From JBBRYW01 sp038253945 (GTDB lineage: Bacteria > Actinomycetota > Thermoleophilia > Gaiellales > Gaiellaceae): a DNA stretch of 64,000 nt. The position numbers and the translations under genes were made by a program. Positions 28,516-36,431 of this stretch are shown in pieces. The notes under the pieces were generated by a model. It had not been told where the DNA came from, made no database searches, and was given only the letters and a program-made list of their open reading frames with translations. Positions within the stretch are counted from its first letter, which is position 1, and each line of letters begins with the position of its first letter. Location: NCBI GenBank assembly GCA_038253945.1, contig JBBSGR010000011.1, positions 31,049 through 95,048 of the forward strand, given 5' to 3'.

Positions 28516-29505
28516 ATGAAGCCGCTCGTCGATTCCTGGGGCCGCGAGATCAAGAGCCTGCGTGTGTCTGTCACCGACAAGTGCAACTTCCGCTGCACGT
28601 ACTGCATGCCGGCCGAGGGACTCGAGTGGCTCAAGCGCGACGAGGTCCTGACTTTCGAGGAGATCACGCGCCTCGTCCGCACGATGGCCTCCATGGGCGT
28701 CGGCGAGGTGCGGCTGACGGGCGGTGAGCCGCTCGTTCGTCGCGATCTCCCGGTCCTGGTGCAAATGCTCGCCGAGACGCGCGGCGTCCACGACCTCTCC
28801 CTGACGACGAACGGCGTCCTGCTCGATCGGCTGGCCGCCCCGCTCGCGGCGGCGGGTCTACGGCGCCTGAACGTCTCGCTGGACTCGCTTTCGCACGTCC
28901 GCTTCGCGGAGATCACCCGGCGTGACGCGCTCGATCGCGTCCTGGCAGGACTCGAAGAGGCCGAGCGGTACCCGGAGCTGCGGCCGATCAAGGTCAACTG
29001 CGTCGCGATCCGCGGCGTCACCGAGCAGGAGGTGCCCGCGCTCGCCGCCCTCGCCCGTCGCAAGCCCTATGTCGTCCGCTTCATCGAGTTCATGCCGCTC
29101 GATGCGGACGAAGGCTGGCGCGCGGAAGACGTCCTCACCGGCGCCGAGATCCGAGCATTGATCGAGGAGCGGTGGCCGCTCGTTGAGATTCCCGCGGGCG
29201 CCTCGTCGACTGCACGCCGCTTTCGCTTTGCCGACGGAGCGGGCGAGGTCGGCTTCGTGAACCCCGTGTCCGAGCCGTTCTGCTCGAGCTGTGATCGAAT
29301 CCGAATGACGGCGGACGGACGCCTGCGCACCTGTCTCTTCTCGAGGCGAGAATGGGATCTGAAGACGCCGCTCCGCGGCGGAGCCCCAGACGCCGAGCTG
29401 GAGGAGCTGATCCGCTCCGCGGTTCGCCACAAGGAGCTGAAGCACCGGATCAACGAGCCCGGCTTCGTCCGCGCCTCCCGCTCCATGTCCCAGATCGGCG
29501 GCTGA
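28516..29505 (+). CDS. moaA: GTP 3',8-cyclase MoaA (molybdenum cofactor)
   Basis: A radical-SAM enzyme for the first step of molybdopterin synthesis. The SAM-cluster motif CNFRCTYC (C23, C27, C30) is followed by RLTGGEPLVRRD. The second cluster has CSSC and the later TCLF cysteine, and the protein ends in the required Gly-Gly (SQIGG). It has 329 aa. ATG 28516 is chosen; a TTG nine bases upstream is possible. No other moa gene is in the window. Confidence 0.93.
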   Translation: MKPLVDSWGREIKSLRVSVTDKCNFRCTYCMPAEGLEWLKRDEVLTFEEITRLVRTMASMGVGEVRLTGGEPLVRRDLPVLVQMLAETRGVHDLSLTTNGVLLDRLAAPLAAAGLRRLNVSLDSLSHVRFAEITRRDALDRVLAGLEEAERYPELRPIKVNCVAIRGVTEQEVPALAALARRKPYVVRFIEFMPLDADEGWRAEDVLTGAEIRALIEERWPLVEIPAGASSTARRFRFADGAGEVGFVNPVSEPFCSSCDRIRMTADGRLRTCLFSRREWDLKTPLRGGAPDAELEELIRSAVRHKELKHRINEPGFVRASRSMSQIGG

Positions 29506-29523
29506 CGCGTAAGATCGCGGGCC

Positions 29524-29910
29524 GTGCTTCGCCAAGGCCCTATCCCGGCATTCGTCCACGGCGTGATCGAGTACCTGGCGGCCGCGGTCTTCATCGTCGG
29601 GCCTTTCGTCCTCGGCTTCGACTCGGGCGTCGGAAAGGCGGTCTCCATCGTCGTCGGCCTGGTCATCCTCGTCGTCACGGCGACGAGCGAGCTGCCGACC
29701 TCGCTGATCAAGGAGATCCCGGTCGCGGTGCATATCGCGCTCGACTTCGTCCTCGCGATCTTCCTGATTGCAGCGCCTTTCCTCTTCAGGTTCACCGATG
29801 ACACGAAGGCGACCGCGCTCTTCGTGACACTCGGCATCGCCCACCTGCTGATCACGATCGGCACGCGATTTCTGCCGGCTCGGGTTGCGGCGGGGGGCGC
29901 AGCCCGCTGA
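29524..29910 (+). CDS. Four-segment membrane protein, SPW-repeat-like
   Basis: A 128-aa protein with four hydrophobic segments arranged as two similar halves (AAAVFIVGPFVLGF and LAIFLIAAPFLFRF), as in SPW-repeat proteins. The start is GTG 29524, 18 bases after moaA. The function is unknown. Confidence 0.6.
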   Translation: MLRQGPIPAFVHGVIEYLAAAVFIVGPFVLGFDSGVGKAVSIVVGLVILVVTATSELPTSLIKEIPVAVHIALDFVLAIFLIAAPFLFRFTDDTKATALFVTLGIAHLLITIGTRFLPARVAAGGAAR

Positions 29911-29966
29911 CCTTTTCACCTTTCGGGAAGAAGGAAGCCGGCGCGGGCGTTTAGAATCATCGTCTG

Positions 29967-30728
29967 ATGGATGCAACCTCGTCGACGATGGCTGCTGCGC
30001 GCAGCCCCTTCCTGCCTCGAGGTTGGGGTGATCTCGTGCGCCAGATCGTCATCTGGCTCGGCTTCGTGTTCGCGTACCAGGTCGTGCGCGGGCTCGCCGA
30101 CCGAAATCCGGCGCGCGCCTTCGGGAACGGCCTCAAGGTGATCGGCTTCGAGCGGCACGTGAATGCGTTGTTCGAGGTGAGCGTCCAGCAGGTCGCCGAT
30201 TCTTCACACACCCTGACGACGCTGGCCTCGTGGACGTACTGGCTTTCACAGTTCACGGTCGTGGGGCTCGCCCTGCTCTGGGTGTACCTGCGGCGAAACG
30301 AGGCGTTCGTCCGGTTCCGAAACGTGATCCTGCTCGCGAACCTGATCGGTCTCGTCGGCTACATCCTGCTCCCCACAGCGCCGCCGCGCATGTTCCCCGA
30401 CTTCGGCTTCGTCGACACTCTCGCCGTCTTCGCGAGCTTGAACCACGGCAGCGGAATCGTTCAGCTGGCGGCCAACCCGTACGCGGCGATGCCGAGCCTG
30501 CACGCGGCGGACTCGTTCCTGGTCGGAATCGTGCTGGCGACGCTCGTGCGGCGGCGATTCCTCCAGCTCGTCTGGGCTCTCTGGCCGGCGTGGGTCGCGT
30601 TCTGCGTGATCGCGACCGGCAACCATTTCTGGCTCGACGTCCTGGCGGGTTTCGTGGTCTCTCTTGCCGCCGGCGCGATCGTCTACCGCCGGCCTCTGCG
30701 CCGAAAGCTCGCGGCGGCAACCAGCTAG
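29967..30728 (+). CDS. PAP2-superfamily membrane phosphatase/transferase (Aur1-like)
   Basis: A 253-aa polytopic protein with the PAP2 catalytic blocks MPSLHAADSF (motif 2) and GNHFWLDVLAGF (motif 3, catalytic His). Motif 1 is weak, near PTAPPRMFPD, as in inositol-phosphoryl transferases of the Aur1 group. Next to a CDP-alcohol phosphatidyltransferase and inositol-phosphate synthase, a role in phospholipid head-group dephosphorylation or transfer is likely but inferred. Confidence 0.8.
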   Translation: MDATSSTMAAARSPFLPRGWGDLVRQIVIWLGFVFAYQVVRGLADRNPARAFGNGLKVIGFERHVNALFEVSVQQVADSSHTLTTLASWTYWLSQFTVVGLALLWVYLRRNEAFVRFRNVILLANLIGLVGYILLPTAPPRMFPDFGFVDTLAVFASLNHGSGIVQLAANPYAAMPSLHAADSFLVGIVLATLVRRRFLQLVWALWPAWVAFCVIATGNHFWLDVLAGFVVSLAAGAIVYRRPLRRKLAAATS

Positions 30729-30740
30729 GGCGCTGCCCCG

Positions 30741-31364
30741 GTGAGCAGGGCGGAGGCACTCAAGCAGGGGTACACCGACGAGATCCGCCGTCTGGCCGCC
30801 CGGGCCGTCGGCGGCCTCGGACGGACCCGCGTGTCGCCAAATGCGCTGACTGCCTCCGGCGTGACTCTCTGCGCGGTGGCCTCGGTGGTCGTCTTCTTCG
30901 AGAACCGAGACGAGTACCTCTACTACTGGTTGGGGGGGCTGCTCTTCGTCGTCGGTTCGATTCTCGACATCCTCGACGGCGCGCTAGCCCGGACGACCGG
31001 CAAGCAGACGCCGTTCGGCGCCTTTCTCGACTCGACCACGGACCGGGTCAGCGAGGCGTTCATGCTGGGGGCGGTCGCGCTCGTCTTCGCTCGGCACGGG
31101 AACACGATCGCGCTCGCGCTCACGTTTGCCGCCGTGCTCGGCTCGTTTCTCGTCAGCTACACGCGCGCGCGCGCCGAGGCTCTGGGCCTGCGCGGCGACG
31201 TGGGAATCGGCAGCCGGGCGGAGCGCGTGGTCGTCATCTCGGCCGGGCTCATGCTTGCGCCATGGGGTCTCTTGCAATGGGCGATCTACGTGTTGACGGC
31301 CACCGCGTGGATCACGGTCGTCCAGCGCGCGCTGAGCGTGCGCTCGCAGCTGCGCGCTCGCTAG
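30741..31364 (+). CDS. CDP-alcohol phosphatidyltransferase, possibly phosphatidylinositol-phosphate synthase
   Basis: A 207-aa membrane enzyme with the complete signature DILDGALARTTGKQTPFGAF and LDSTTD, that is D-x2-DG-x2-AR-x8-G-x3-D-x3-D. It joins a CDP-diacylglycerol to an alcohol. The inositol-3-phosphate synthase gene 0.8 kb downstream makes inositol phosphate a plausible acceptor, as in mycobacterial PIP synthase, but phosphatidylglycerol-phosphate synthase cannot be excluded. GTG 30741 lies 12 bases after the PAP2 gene. Confidence 0.85.
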   Translation: MSRAEALKQGYTDEIRRLAARAVGGLGRTRVSPNALTASGVTLCAVASVVVFFENRDEYLYYWLGGLLFVVGSILDILDGALARTTGKQTPFGAFLDSTTDRVSEAFMLGAVALVFARHGNTIALALTFAAVLGSFLVSYTRARAEALGLRGDVGIGSRAERVVVISAGLMLAPWGLLQWAIYVLTATAWITVVQRALSVRSQLRAR

Positions 31365-31368
31365 CCGC

Positions 31369-32069
31369 GTGCGCATCTATCGCACGCCTGACTCACGCTT
31401 CGACAACCTGCCTGGCTGGCCCTTCGAGCCGCGCTACCTCGTTCAGGACGACTTGCGTATGCACTCCTACGACGCCCCCTATCGCTCGATCGAACGCTTC
31501 GCGGACGAGCTCGATTTGCACGCCGTGACGTTGGTCGTGCACGACTGGGGCGGGCCGATCGGGTTCCGCCTCGCGGTGGAGCATCCGCGTCGGATCGACC
31601 GCCTGGTCGTGCTAAACACCGGCATCGGCACGGCCGTCCGCAGCACCGAGTGGCTGCGCTTCCGGGCCGTCACGCGCGGTGTCGACACCGGAATCGACGT
31701 CGGCAACTGATGCGTACGGCTCTCGCACAGCCCGCCGACGAAGCCGTAATCGCCGGATATGCCGCTCCCTTCCCGGTGCCCGAGTCGCGCGTTGGGGTCG
31801 TGACGTTCCCGGAACTCGCGCCAACCGCTCCCGATGACCCTTCAGCGGCGGCGCTGCTCGACGTCAGCGAGCGTCTTCGCCGCTGGGACAAGCCGGCGCT
31901 CGTACTCTTCTCCGACTCCGATCCGATCTTCTCCGGGACCGAGTCCGAGCTGATCGCCGAGGTGCTGCCTGACGCCGAGCTCGCCGACCCGCTCAGAGGC
32001 GCTGGGCACTTCCTGCAGGAAGACAGGGGCGCCGAAATCGGACAGCGTGTCGTGGCCTGGCTGACCTGA
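31369..32069 (+). pseudogene. Decayed haloalkane dehalogenase-like alpha/beta hydrolase
   Basis: The first frame (31369-31710) has RTPDSRFDNLPGWPFEPRYL and the nucleophile elbow VVHDWGGPIGFRLAVEHP, but the region with the oxyanion loop between RMH and the helix before the elbow is missing. It then stops. A second frame (31710-32069) carries the acid region LVLFSDSDPIF and the histidine GAGHFLQED, with most of the cap domain lost. At least one internal deletion and a frame change make this a pseudogene. Confidence 0.75.
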
Positions 32070-32124
32070 GCACGGCTCAGGGAGCGTGTCGCGCTTCCTG
32101 GGCGCCGCCTTGGCGTCCATTTGG

Positions 32125-32148
32125 TATCTTGCTAGCACTCAAGTGATA
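32125..32148 (+). promoter_or_regulatory. Imperfect inverted repeat ahead of the RHH-inositol synthase gene
   Basis: TATCTTG (32125-32131) and CAAGTGATA (32140-32148) form an imperfect inverted repeat around CTAGCACT, ending 7 bases before the GTG start. A ribbon-helix-helix protein often binds such an element in its own promoter. No convincing -35/-10 pair could be fixed. This is a candidate only. Confidence 0.3.
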
Positions 32149-32155
32149 GAGACAC

Positions 32156-33637
32156 GTGTCCACTGAGAGAAGGAGCGTGCTCGTCCGCATGCCGGGCGAG
32201 CTCAAGGAACGGCTCGCCGAGGAGGCCGAGGGGCGCGGGACCAGCCTCAACGACGTCGCCGTCGGCCTTCTCGCCGCCCGCTTCGCCGTCCCGTTCCGAC
32301 CGAGCGGAAGGCGGGGCGCGGTCCCGCGCGGGACCGCGGACGTCCTGCTGCGGATGCCCCGTCAGCTCAAGGAGAAGCTGCACGCGCGGGCGGCCCAGCG
32401 GAAGCGAAACGTGAACGACTTGATCGTCGAGACGCTCTCGGAAGCGCTCGGTAGCTCGAAACAGCGGAACCGAAAGGAAGCTATGAGCTCAAAGAACGGC
32501 TCGACCAACGGGAAGGTCTCCCGCACGGAGGATCGCGTGCGCGTCGCCGTCATCGGCGTCGGCAACTGCGCGAACTCGCTGGTGCAGGGAGTCGAGTACT
32601 ACAAGGACGCCGACCCGGAGCAGTTCGTCCCCGGGCTGATGCACGTCGACCTCGGCGGCTACCACGTCCGCGACATCGAGTTTACGGCCGCCTTCGACGT
32701 CACGACCGACAAGGTCGGCAAGGATCTGGCTGAGGCGATGTGGGCGAAGCCGAACGACACGATCAAGTTCGCCGACGTCCCCCGGACCGGCGTCACCGTA
32801 TCGCGCGGCATGACCCACGACGGCATCGGCAAGTACATGTCCGAGGTGCTCGAGAAGGCGCCCGGCGACACTGACGACGTGGTCGAGATCCTGCGCGAGA
32901 CGAAGACGGACGTGGTCGTCAACTACCTGCCCGTCGGCTCCGAGGAAGCGACGAAGTGGTACACGGAGCAGATCCTGAACGCGGGCTGCGCGATGGTGAA
33001 CTGCATGCCGGTCTTCATCGCCAAGGGCGGGTACTTCCAGCGGAAGTTCGAGGACCGCGGGCTGCCGATCATCGGCGACGACATCAAGTCGCAGGTCGGC
33101 GCGACGATCACGCACCGCGTGCTGACGAGCCTCTTCCGCGAGCGCGGCGTGCGGCTCGATCGCACGATGCAGCTGAACGTCGGCGGCAACTCGGACTTCC
33201 TCAACATGCTCGAGCGCGAGCGCCTCGAGTCGAAGAAGATCTCGAAGACGAACGCGGTTACGTCGATGCTCGACTACGACCTGGGCGCAGGCAACGTCCA
33301 CGTCGGGCCGTCCGACCATGTGCCGTGGCTGAGCGACCGCAAGTGGGCCTACATCCGCATGGAGGGCTCCGCCTTCGGCGACGTCCCGCTGAACGTCGAG
33401 TTGAAGCTCGAGGTGTGGGACTCGCCGAACTCGGCCGGCATCGTGATCGACGCCGTCAGGATGGCGAAGCTGGCGCTGAACAGGGGCGTCTCGGGCGCGC
33501 TCGAGGGGCCGAGCGCCTACCTGATGAAGTCGCCGCCGAAGCAGCTTCCGGACGACGAGGCGCACGACGCAGTCGAGCAGTTCATCGCGCAGAACGCTCG
33601 CCAAACGGCGAAGGAGCGTGCCGGAACCACGGCGTAG
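32156..33637 (+). CDS. Inositol-3-phosphate synthase with two N-terminal ribbon-helix-helix domains
   Basis: Residues about 5-45 (VLVRMPGELKERLAEEAEGR) and 61-99 (VLLRMPRQLKEKLHARAAQR) are two Arc/HicB-type RHH units. From about 126 the protein is a bacterial Ino1: VAVIGVGNCANSLVQG for NAD, YLPVGSEEATKWY, GDDIKSQVGATITHR and LNVGGNSDFLNM. Ino1 isomerises glucose 6-phosphate to inositol 3-phosphate. The frame is continuous, but an internal ATG at 32483 with AAAGGAAG before it would give a normal 384-aa Ino1. A fusion, two products or two abutting genes are all possible. Confidence 0.88.
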   Translation: MSTERRSVLVRMPGELKERLAEEAEGRGTSLNDVAVGLLAARFAVPFRPSGRRGAVPRGTADVLLRMPRQLKEKLHARAAQRKRNVNDLIVETLSEALGSSKQRNRKEAMSSKNGSTNGKVSRTEDRVRVAVIGVGNCANSLVQGVEYYKDADPEQFVPGLMHVDLGGYHVRDIEFTAAFDVTTDKVGKDLAEAMWAKPNDTIKFADVPRTGVTVSRGMTHDGIGKYMSEVLEKAPGDTDDVVEILRETKTDVVVNYLPVGSEEATKWYTEQILNAGCAMVNCMPVFIAKGGYFQRKFEDRGLPIIGDDIKSQVGATITHRVLTSLFRERGVRLDRTMQLNVGGNSDFLNMLERERLESKKISKTNAVTSMLDYDLGAGNVHVGPSDHVPWLSDRKWAYIRMEGSAFGDVPLNVELKLEVWDSPNSAGIVIDAVRMAKLALNRGVSGALEGPSAYLMKSPPKQLPDDEAHDAVEQFIAQNARQTAKERAGTTA

Positions 33638-33773
33638 GCAGCCCGCCCCTGCGGGAGGAGCAATGGCTCACCGGGCCAGCTTGCGCGGCAGCCAGAGCGA
33701 CGCGACGATCGCTCGGTGGAGATCGAAGAGCCGCTGATCTACCGGGCCGAAGTGCTGGCTTATCATCGGAGCA

Positions 33774-33848
33774 TTGGCAGACCTCGTGGTCGAGGTACGG
33801 AAGATCCGCAGATTGCTCGAGGAAGAGGATGAAGAGGAAGAGGAGTAA
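33774..33848 (+). CDS. Very short acidic-tailed peptide
   Basis: A TTG at 33774 preceded by GGAG opens 24 codons encoding ADLVVEVRKIRRLLEEEDEE and an all-acidic end, stopping at 33848. A heptad-like helix followed by Glu/Asp is not random for this genome. The next small frame starts inside it. The call is speculative. Confidence 0.25.
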   Translation: MADLVVEVRKIRRLLEEEDEEEEE

Positions 33849-33975
33849 GAAAGAGATCAGCGAGCAAGCAGGTCGCGAAGCGGAGAACATGCCCTCCGTG
33901 CGCCGGCTGCGCGAGATCGTGGAGAAGGGCTACGCCGACCTCGAACGGCGAGGCATACGCCCGGAAGGCTCGTAA
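33829..33975 (+). CDS. Hypothetical 48-aa basic protein
   Basis: ATG 33829 follows GAGGAAGAGG and opens MKRKRSKKEISEQAGREAEN with MPSVRRLREIVEKGYADLER after it, ending at 33975. It overlaps the acidic peptide by 20 bases in another frame. It has a helix-rich, charged composition. No family is recognised. Confidence 0.4.
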   Translation: MKRKRSKKEISEQAGREAENMPSVRRLREIVEKGYADLERRGIRPEGS

Positions 33976-34030
33976 CCGACGGCGCCAGCTCACTGATCCT
34001 CGCGGAGGCGGCGGGCTACACTCGACTCAC

Positions 34031-35767
34031 ATGCAGGGCTTGCGCATCTGCCTCGTCACGCCCTTCGCCTGGTCTCAGCCACACGACGTCAATGAGCACG
34101 TGCAGGGAGTCGCGAGCAAGTTGCGGGCGCTCGGTCACTCGGTCACCGTGCTTGCTCCGTCACAGCGCGCGAGCGACCTGCTCGCCGGTCGCCGCGCTCT
34201 TGCCGAAGGAACCGACGCGGACGTCATCGCCGTTGGGCCTGCCGTACCGATCTCTCGCCGGAGCAGCGTCGGCGTCGCGGTCGGTGCGCGCGCCAACCTG
34301 GCGCTGGCGCTGGCGCAGGGCGAGTTCGACGTCGTCCACGGCTTCGAGCCGGGGCTGCCGAGCCTCTCCTACCTTGCACTCAGGGACACGCCGTCGCTCG
34401 CAGTTGCGACGTTCGTCTCCGCGGCTCGGCTCGCGTACCCGCCGGGGCGGGCACAGCGCGCGCGTCTGCTCGGACGGATCGACGCGCTGCTCGCAACATC
34501 GGACGAAGTGGCCGCCACGGCGGCCGAGCGCTTTCCCGGCGAGTACCGGATCCTCTCGCCCGGCGTCGACACCGATCTCTTCCAGCCAGGTCTCAAGCGG
34601 CACACGATCGTGCTCGAATGGCGCCCCGACGAGCGGCCGCTCGCACGTGCGGCTCGCCGCGCGCTGAGACAGCTGCCGGACTGGGAGCTCGTACTGCTCC
34701 GAACGAAGCGGCTGGCCGGCCACCCGACGGTTCCAGCGGCGCTCCGAGGGCGCGTTCACGTCCGGACCGCGCGCGACGGCGCCACGCGGGCGCCGATCCT
34801 GAACGAGGCGAGCATCTTCGTGCCGGCGAGCGCGGGCCTGGAGCGCGTCCGGCTCGAGGCAGCCGCGGCCGGGGCCGTCGTCGCCTCGCCTCACGGCGTC
34901 GACGAGCAACCGGAGCTCGTCGCGGCCCTGCTCGCGCGCCTGGCCGAGAACGACAACCTGCGCGAGCGGCTCGGCGCCGAGGGACGACGAACGGCCGAGG
35001 CACAGTCCTTCGCGGCCGTCGCAGCCGAGCTCGACGCCGTCTACGCCGACCTTGCCGGGCGACGGCGTACCCGACGGCGCACGGTGGATCCCCTTGCCGA
35101 CCGGGAGTGGATCGATTGCGACCTCCACATGCACACGTCGTGGTCGTGGGACTGCTCGACGGGGGTGCGCGAGTTGGTCGACCATGCGGAGGCCGAGGGC
35201 CTTGGAGCGATCGCGATCACCGATCACAATGCATTCGGCGGCGCGCTGGAAGCCGTGGAGCTTGCCCGCGGCCGCTCGCTCACGGTCATCCCGGCCGAGG
35301 AGATCAAGACCGACGGCGACGGCGAGGTGATCGGGCTCTTCCTGTCGCGCGAGATCCCGCGCGGGATGTCGTTCGCGGAGACGGTCGAGGCGATCCGGAG
35401 TCAGGGTGGGCTCGTGTACGTGCCGCACCCGTTCGATCGCATGCACTCGGTGCCGAGCGCCGCAACGCTCCACCGGCACCTCGCCGACATCGACGTCCTC
35501 GAGGTCTTCAACGCCAAGCTCCTGTTCGAGGGCTGGAACGACGAGGCTCTCCGCTTCGCGCGCAAGTACAACCTCACGGTCGGAGCGGGGTCCGACGCGC
35601 ACGTCCTGCCGGCGGTCGGCACGGGCGGCGTCCGCATGCGCGCCTTCGACGGGCCCGAGGAGTTTCTGCTCAGCCTCCGCAGCGCAGAAGTGCTCCGGCG
35701 TCCGAAGTCCCTCGTCTACCTTCAATCGCTGAAGTGGATGGCGCAGGCCAAGGAAAGGGTCCGCTAG
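34031..35767 (+). CDS. GT4 glycosyltransferase fused to a PHP-domain phosphoesterase
   Basis: Residues 1-340 form a GT-B fold of the GT4 family (RICLVTPFAWSQPHDVNEHV, FDVVHGFEPG, ILSPGVDTDLF, an EASIFVPAS region). Residues from about 360 form a PHP metallo-phosphoesterase: DLHMHTSWSWD, AIAITDHN, VYVPHPFDRMH and GSDAHVLPAVG supply the usual metal ligands. The GT acceptor-side EX7E motif is weak (ERVRLEAAAAGAVV). It could glycosylate a lipid and remove a phosphate in one polypeptide. The substrate is unknown. The neighbours are inositol-lipid genes. Confidence 0.85.
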   Translation: MQGLRICLVTPFAWSQPHDVNEHVQGVASKLRALGHSVTVLAPSQRASDLLAGRRALAEGTDADVIAVGPAVPISRRSSVGVAVGARANLALALAQGEFDVVHGFEPGLPSLSYLALRDTPSLAVATFVSAARLAYPPGRAQRARLLGRIDALLATSDEVAATAAERFPGEYRILSPGVDTDLFQPGLKRHTIVLEWRPDERPLARAARRALRQLPDWELVLLRTKRLAGHPTVPAALRGRVHVRTARDGATRAPILNEASIFVPASAGLERVRLEAAAAGAVVASPHGVDEQPELVAALLARLAENDNLRERLGAEGRRTAEAQSFAAVAAELDAVYADLAGRRRTRRRTVDPLADREWIDCDLHMHTSWSWDCSTGVRELVDHAEAEGLGAIAITDHNAFGGALEAVELARGRSLTVIPAEEIKTDGDGEVIGLFLSREIPRGMSFAETVEAIRSQGGLVYVPHPFDRMHSVPSAATLHRHLADIDVLEVFNAKLLFEGWNDEALRFARKYNLTVGAGSDAHVLPAVGTGGVRMRAFDGPEEFLLSLRSAEVLRRPKSLVYLQSLKWMAQAKERVR

Positions 35768-35821
35768 AGGAGAACACTTCTCTTGCCGCTAACGCCCGGC
35801 TTCCCCGCGTCGAGCTCCCAA

Positions 35822-36403
35822 ATGACAGTGTCCACCGACGAGATCTACGAGCGCTACCTCCAGAAGGCGATCGGCGAGGTCAACGAATTGGCCGAGGAGA
35901 TCGCGCGGACTGCGGGGAGCAGCGTCCCGGTCATCCCATCCGGGCATCCGCTCGCCGACATCTTCCTGCTCAAGCACCAGCCGCAGCGCTCCGAGGTGCA
36001 GGAGGGCGTCGCGTTCTTCGGACGCTCCGGACAGGCGGTCCTGAAGTCGCTGCAACGGCTTCGCGTGGATCCGTTGACGGTCTACGGCACGAATTGCCTG
36101 AAGTACGAGCAGCAGGACGCCGAGGAGGCACGTCCTCTCCTCGCGCGTGAGCTCCACATCGTTCAGCCGAAGCTCGTCGTTGTGATGGGCGACGAGGCGC
36201 TGACGTTCCTCAACTCGATCGAGTTTCCACTCGCGCAGCAGCTGGAGCCCAAGCCGGGAGAGCTGCAGCGATTCACACCGACGACCCAGGCCCTCTGTGC
36301 ACCAGACATCGACGTGTCGCTCGACGAGCAGCCCGCCAAGACCCGCTTCTGGAACGCGTTCAAGCCGATCGGTCAGTGGTTCGCCGAGCAGCCGCCGTAC
36401 TGA
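35822..36403 (+). CDS. Divergent uracil-DNA-glycosylase-fold protein
   Basis: The 193-aa product has UDG-superfamily landmarks: FFGRSGQAVLKSLQRL, YGTNCLKYEQQD, and the helix-strand ELHIVQPKLVVVMGDEAL. The catalytic motif GEAPG is replaced by LKHQP, the FeS cysteines of family 4/5 are absent and there is no HPSxxLR loop. It may be an inactive or repurposed member. The frame is open from TTG 35783, which has AGGAG ten bases upstream, so that start is also possible. Confidence 0.65.
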   Translation: MTVSTDEIYERYLQKAIGEVNELAEEIARTAGSSVPVIPSGHPLADIFLLKHQPQRSEVQEGVAFFGRSGQAVLKSLQRLRVDPLTVYGTNCLKYEQQDAEEARPLLARELHIVQPKLVVVMGDEALTFLNSIEFPLAQQLEPKPGELQRFTPTTQALCAPDIDVSLDEQPAKTRFWNAFKPIGQWFAEQPPY

Positions 36404-36431
36404 TCACCTGCACAATGGGCCCGTACCAGGC

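Noticed and set aside
32131..32146. CIRCE or HAIR heat-shock operator before the Ino1 gene (TAGCACTC, ACTCAAG)
   Set aside because: Only half-sites are present; the partner arm is absent at the required 7- or 9-base spacing.
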